Of a stretch of 64,000 nt of DNA, positions 59,333 to 64,000 are shown in pieces. Position 1 is the first letter of the stretch; each line of letters begins with the position of its first letter. The stretch is from Viscum album. Its lineage: Eukaryota > Streptophyta > Magnoliopsida > Santalales > Viscaceae. Under the pieces are notes generated by a model. The model was not told where the DNA came from and did no database searches. It worked only from the letters and a program-made list of their open reading frames with translations. A program made the translations under genes and the position numbers. Location: contig OY728142.1 of the NCBI GenBank assembly GCA_963277665.1, positions 12,600,001 to 12,664,000 of the forward strand, read 5' to 3'.

Positions 59333-60579
59333 TCTGTGATTCTTGTTGCCTATTGTGCTTAGTAGTTTCTCAGGTTGAGATGGAATGAATAAATGAATAG
59401 CTTAATAAAGAATGAGAATTGGTTAATTGAATTTTCTAGGGGTATGAATTGATTTTGTTTTTAAAGTAGATTTCATTTATCAACATTATAAGTGACATGA
59501 GAGGCTGTCTTTCCCAATCATCCTGGTGGGAGGATAGATGTCTAGCCACCCGCTTTCCCCTACCCCCTCTTACAGGCAGTGATAGCCCAAGACTCTTCAG
59601 GAAGTTTGTGTTTTTTGAGGCCCAGGTGTGTTCGGGAATGTTGTTCTTCATAGGTGTCTTTGGGATGAGATTTATTGTGCTTCCCATGTGTATTTGGGAT
59701 GAGATGAGATGTGTCGTGTTCCCAGGTGTCTTTGGGATGTGATGTGTTATGTGGCCCAGGTTTCTATGAGCAAGATGTAGTTGTGAGGCCTAGATGTGTG
59801 TGGGAGGGATGTGATGTGGTATGTGTCTGAGGTGTTTGTGGGTGAGATGAGTTTGTGAGTCCCAAGTGTGTGCAGGCGGGTTGTGATGTGGTTATTTTGG
59901 AAGAGTTGGGAGTTCCTTAAAGTTTTTCAATAGGGTGTGAGAGTGGCTAATTAGAGGTAAAGTTGTTTAGGGTACCCTATTATCTTTGTTCTTAATATAT
60001 TACTTTACTTTAATTTCATTATTTGGTGATCATTCCTTGGTGAGGTAGGAAAGGTTATTATTCCTTTTTAGGTGTTGTTGGTCCTGCTGTTTTCACATAG
60101 GGGAATTATTATTATTCTTTAACTTGTGCATGATAGACTTTGATTTTCCTACTGATTATACTTATAATCTCATGCAATGTATATAAAACTTCTTTCAGGT
60201 TTCCAAAAGGACTATGTGGTTCGTTATAGGCATTACTAGCTTGGATTTTGGTACAGTTTTTGTGTCACTACTTATCTTTACTTTTGAGTATTTACTTTGG
60301 AGTTTATTTGTATTTGTAGCAGTTTTGTTTTAAAATGTGTGTGGGATGATTATGGATTCATTTTATATATATGTATTGGAGTTGTTTTGAGGTTGATACA
60401 TCTTATCTACCAATATTGTTTACTATAAAAGGTTAATGTCTCCCATTTTTGTGAGATTTTTATACCCATGATGATGGTCACCACCCCGGGGCCTACTGGA
60501 GGCAGGATTCGGGGTTTATTATCTCTCTTTCTCCATTACCGGATCAGGAGGGGCATATTTAGAGGGAGGGATCATGAAA
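59333..60579 (+). repeat. Element E 3' LTR, second fragment
   Basis: It continues the alignment with the left E LTR from about 40050 to 41465, apart from the 150-bp gap noted there. It carries the second tandem region (about 59645-59895) and the terminal foldback (about 60466-60515). It ends TCATGAAA, followed by the duplicated TAGAC. Confidence 0.88.
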
Positions 60580-63500
60580 TAGACCCTTACTGTTAATTAG
60601 TGGAATTTGGTGTATGGTGAGGTGAACACTCTGATTTGTTTCCTTTAGATTGTTCTACATAAAGACATGACATGACCACCAACAAACCGGTTCATGAATT
60701 TTCATTCTGGGATTGAAAAACTCAAGGAGTTAAATGAACACCTTCCTAAATTACCTAATATAGTTTTATAGAAGATTATATATAATCATTACATTAATAA
60801 AAAATTAATTTATCAATAAAGGATAAATATTTTCATATATGAATAAATAGAATTAGATAAATATCCATAGAAATTTATCAAAGTGATATCTTTCATTACT
60901 ATAGATGCTTCATCCTCTATTAATACCTTATTGTAATTAAAAAATTACTAAAAATAATCTTCACATGATCAAAATAAAATAATCAATGTGTAATATTAAT
61001 TATTCATGTGATGAGAGAACAAACCAATATAGTAACTCAATTGAATTTTTATTCTTTATAAATATTCAATTCATCTTCAATAAAACTAACCCCATTCTAT
61101 TCTAAAAAATATTAAACAAATAATTTTGTATTGCATAACTTAATTAATTTAATTTTAAAAAAATAAATATTTTTGTGACATGAGATGAAATTAAATTTAA
61201 ATAATGATAATAAATTTTCTCCATGAATAATAAATCCAACACCACCTTTAATTCTTTAATTATTTCCATTAATTTAAAAAACTCTTTTGAGGAAAATGAA
61301 CTTTTAAGAAAAGAAAAATATTCATTATTCATAACCAAAAAAAATCTTGTAAATTTTATTAACTTAATTTTTATTATTTTTTATAGATCCATGAATATTT
61401 TACAAAAAATATTATTTGATTAAATTTACAACAATCTATTTTTATAAATTTTTATAACTAAAATATCAAAAAAAATTATTTTATTTTTCCTCCATATAAA
61501 TCAAGGTGATTCTATCATGAATGAAAGAGAGTTAAACTTGTGATGATTAATAGGGAATAAGAAAAGGAAATGTTATTTATCATATATAATATTAATCAAT
61601 GCTTCAATAATATTTTCTTTGGTCCATGTTCTTCACTTACAAATTTCATTATTGTCTTCTACATGAAAGGAATGGTCCTCTATTGATTCAAAAACCTGAC
61701 CAACATTTTCTTATGATATTTCTCCCACCTATGTAAAAATATGATGGGAGAGTTCTCCACTTACCAATATATTTAATCCATTTAGTTGATGAATTATTAT
61801 CTATATTTTGATTTTCCATGATTTTATCCTTTAATTTTCATTAATTTTTTCTGTTTATAATACTAAGCCAACTCATTGAAAAACTCTATTTGGTTCCCTT
61901 AATATGAGAATTAACTCTCATAAAACATACACTATACCCATCTCTAACATAAAACATCATCATTTTCTTACTCAAAACATAATAACCATGTTTCTATGCT
62001 AGTGCCACCACACCATAAAAACAAAAACATAGTCTTAATTGTCAAATGATGGATTTATTAGTGTTTCATGTAATTACTCAAGAATATTCAATCTATGGAT
62101 CGAAACCATAGAATAAATCATATACCTCAACTAATAAAAACACCTAGTTTTAAACATAATCTGGTGTTGTAATTTTTCTCCAAGCATTCTTGTAGTATAT
62201 ATTAAAAGTTACACTCATTGACTAAAAATTTATTTATGAATAAAAATTAATTATCTCATGAATTTAGAGAAGTTAAAAAATATACTAAAATTTAACCCAA
62301 GTGTAAAAAACACATTCCAATAGAAAAATAACTATCAGAAATTCTTTCCAAGGTCATTTATTATAATTAAATTACTATTTGACCATTTTGGGGATGTAGT
62401 ACTTCAAAACTAAAAATGATCTAAGTATCAATGAAGAAAAATTTTGTGTAACTAAATCCTCCCTAACTTTAATAATTTTTACATTTAAAAGAAAATAACT
62501 TGAGAAACTAGTCATGAATTTTGTGAACCTACCTATTATAAAACAATAACCCATCCTCACATGTTCCTAATTCATCAATCGTGGTTCGAGCTCTATCAAA
62601 ATTTAGAACACACCCATATTGAAAAATTTATATTCTACTTAAATACACATAATAGATCTCCCACAAAATTATAAAAATTATCAACATATGCCTGAAAAAG
62701 TTAATCAACTTAACATATGTATATAATTTCTTTAAGTGAGTCTCAAAAAATAACAAAACCCATCACTTTTTCTTACCCAATGGTCAACATATCATAAGGA
62801 AGTATTTTAAACCACATACTACAAATATCCAACATGAAGTGGTTGGTCTTCATGGATACCTCATATTAGAGTATTATGCTCCCCATAATATAGAGAAACC
62901 CAACTAGTGGTTATATAGGAACTGACTACCCATGTAAGATTTCTCTACAAAATACAATAATGAATATTTTAAATGAACTCTAGAAGACAGGAAGTGTTAC
63001 TTGTTCTATAGATTCTGCTTCATATTTCCATCATTTCCATCTAACAAGGTGTACTAAAACTTATTTATAGATCTATTAAAAAGTTTAATACAATGTTCTT
63101 ACTCATCATAAGTGAAAAATCTATAGCTATATTTCCAATCCAAAACATGATCACTTCCATGCCCAAAACAACATTATTTTATTACTGTCACTCTTCTAAA
63201 AATATAATAATGAGAAATTTAAGAGGAAACACCAACTACCTCAAGTAACCAATTAATATACCACTACTCATTGGTGACCCATTGTATGATAATATGAAGT
63301 GGATAATCTTGACTATTCATATAACATTGTTTTTTCATCTTCAGACACCCAAATAACACATTTAAAATAAAAGGGAATAAAAATAAAACCTTTGGAGAAA
63401 TATCCCTCAAGAAAGGACTGGTACACATTGGGAACAACCAAAGACTCTACTTGATGTACTCCATTGAGGAACATACTCTACTAGGTAAGATCCTTCCTCA

Positions 63501-64000
63501 AGAACCCACTGATACATCTAAAATGAATATTATGGAAAACAACTATCCAATTGTAGAAGTGGATAGAATCGTTAAAAATTGGGGGACCTTAAATTCCATT
63601 ACCAAGAAATATCTATTAATGATGGAATAATCAATCAATACCCTCATAATGAAAACTATTTCATTTTTCAGTCCCCAATTGAGGGACAAACATGGGTTTC
63701 ACTCTAGAAATAATCTTGAAATTCTTTTAGAATTATTTGAAATTTATCTTTTGATACACCTAAATTGAAACGAATTGGACAATCTTACTGTCTGATGAGT
63801 AATCTGATGCAACATCGTGAGGTTTAGATCTGTTCTCTATAGCTAGGGACCCAACGTACCACAAGGGTGGAAATCATTTCATCTAGTCAACTAAATATCA
63901 TCTTGAAAATGTGTAAATGGGTAGTAAATCCATTATAAAGATGATACCACTAGGGATCATCACCACTAAGATTGAATCCCATGAAATAACTCATCCAAAA
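60580..64000. other. Unassigned AT-rich flank, no gene recognised
   Basis: No open frame of useful length, RNA gene or LTR pair was recognised. Minus-strand frames between about 61900 and 63200 have a vaguely protein-like composition but could not be matched to copia or gypsy domains by eye. A decayed older retroelement is possible. Confidence 0.45.

Larger units (their letters stand above)
38131..60579 (+). mobile_element. Element E: Tekay/Del-type chromovirus with full domain order, decayed, hosting element C
   Basis: The left LTR is 38131-41465 and the internal region 41466-46806. The right LTR is 46807-48746 plus 59333-60579, split by element C. The target-site duplication TAGAC is exact at 38126-38130 and 60580-60584. 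The primer binding site follows the left LTR. Internal domains run gag, protease, reverse transcriptase, RNase H, integrase with chromodomain-like tail, the gypsy order. Protease and reverse transcriptase share one frame. RNase H and most of integrase share another, reached through one frameshift in a T run at 44170-44176. Many stops replace glutamine codons. It is not functional as it stands. Confidence 0.92.

Noticed and set aside
61900..63200. Suspected copia integrase or reverse transcriptase on the minus strand
   Set aside because: Trial translation gave no motif order matching copia domains, so no element was called.

Overview
This 64 kb window looks like intergenic DNA from a plant nuclear genome, probably a large-genome seed plant. 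It is AT-rich and I see no intact host gene. About 54 kb is LTR retrotransposon sequence of the Ty3/gypsy superfamily, stacked by nested insertion. The recognisable pol domains and the C-terminal chromodomain-like tail of the integrases point to the Tekay/Del lineage of chromoviruses. The species cannot be named from the sequence.

Five elements can be resolved from paired LTRs, tRNA-iMet-type primer binding sites and target-site duplications. I label them A, C, E, G and H. (1) H, on the minus strand, is the oldest. It spans 4660 to about 35890, with LTRs of about 4.6 kb around only about 2.2 kb of internal DNA. (2) G (5505-15484, plus) sits inside the left LTR of H. (3) A (25999-35864, plus) sits inside the right LTR of H, about 20 bp from its outer terminus; it keeps gag, RNase H and part of integrase but has lost reverse transcriptase and the integrase core. 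(4) E (38131-60579, plus) carries the fullest pol: protease, reverse transcriptase, RNase H and integrase in order, riddled with stops. (5) C (48747-59327, plus) is inserted in the 3' LTR of E and belongs to the same family as H.

Layout: 1-4659 unassigned AT-rich flank; 4660-35890 H with G and A nested; 35891-38130 unassigned flank with LTR-like features; 38131-60579 E with C nested; 60580-64000 unassigned AT-rich flank.

The most interesting points are: a two-member family (C and H) of non-autonomous elements with very long LTRs, a gag remnant and no pol; arrays of TGA(G/C)TCA motifs in the LTRs of E; a GC-rich island and a higher-order tandem array inside the LTRs of A; a foldback just before the LTR end shared by three different families; and a possible tRNA-derived SINE inside C. 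All coding regions are decayed, so nothing here is expected to act as a functional gene set.

All alignments were made by eye. LTR boundaries are good to a few bases where a target-site duplication supports them (A, C, E, G) and to perhaps 10 bases for H.
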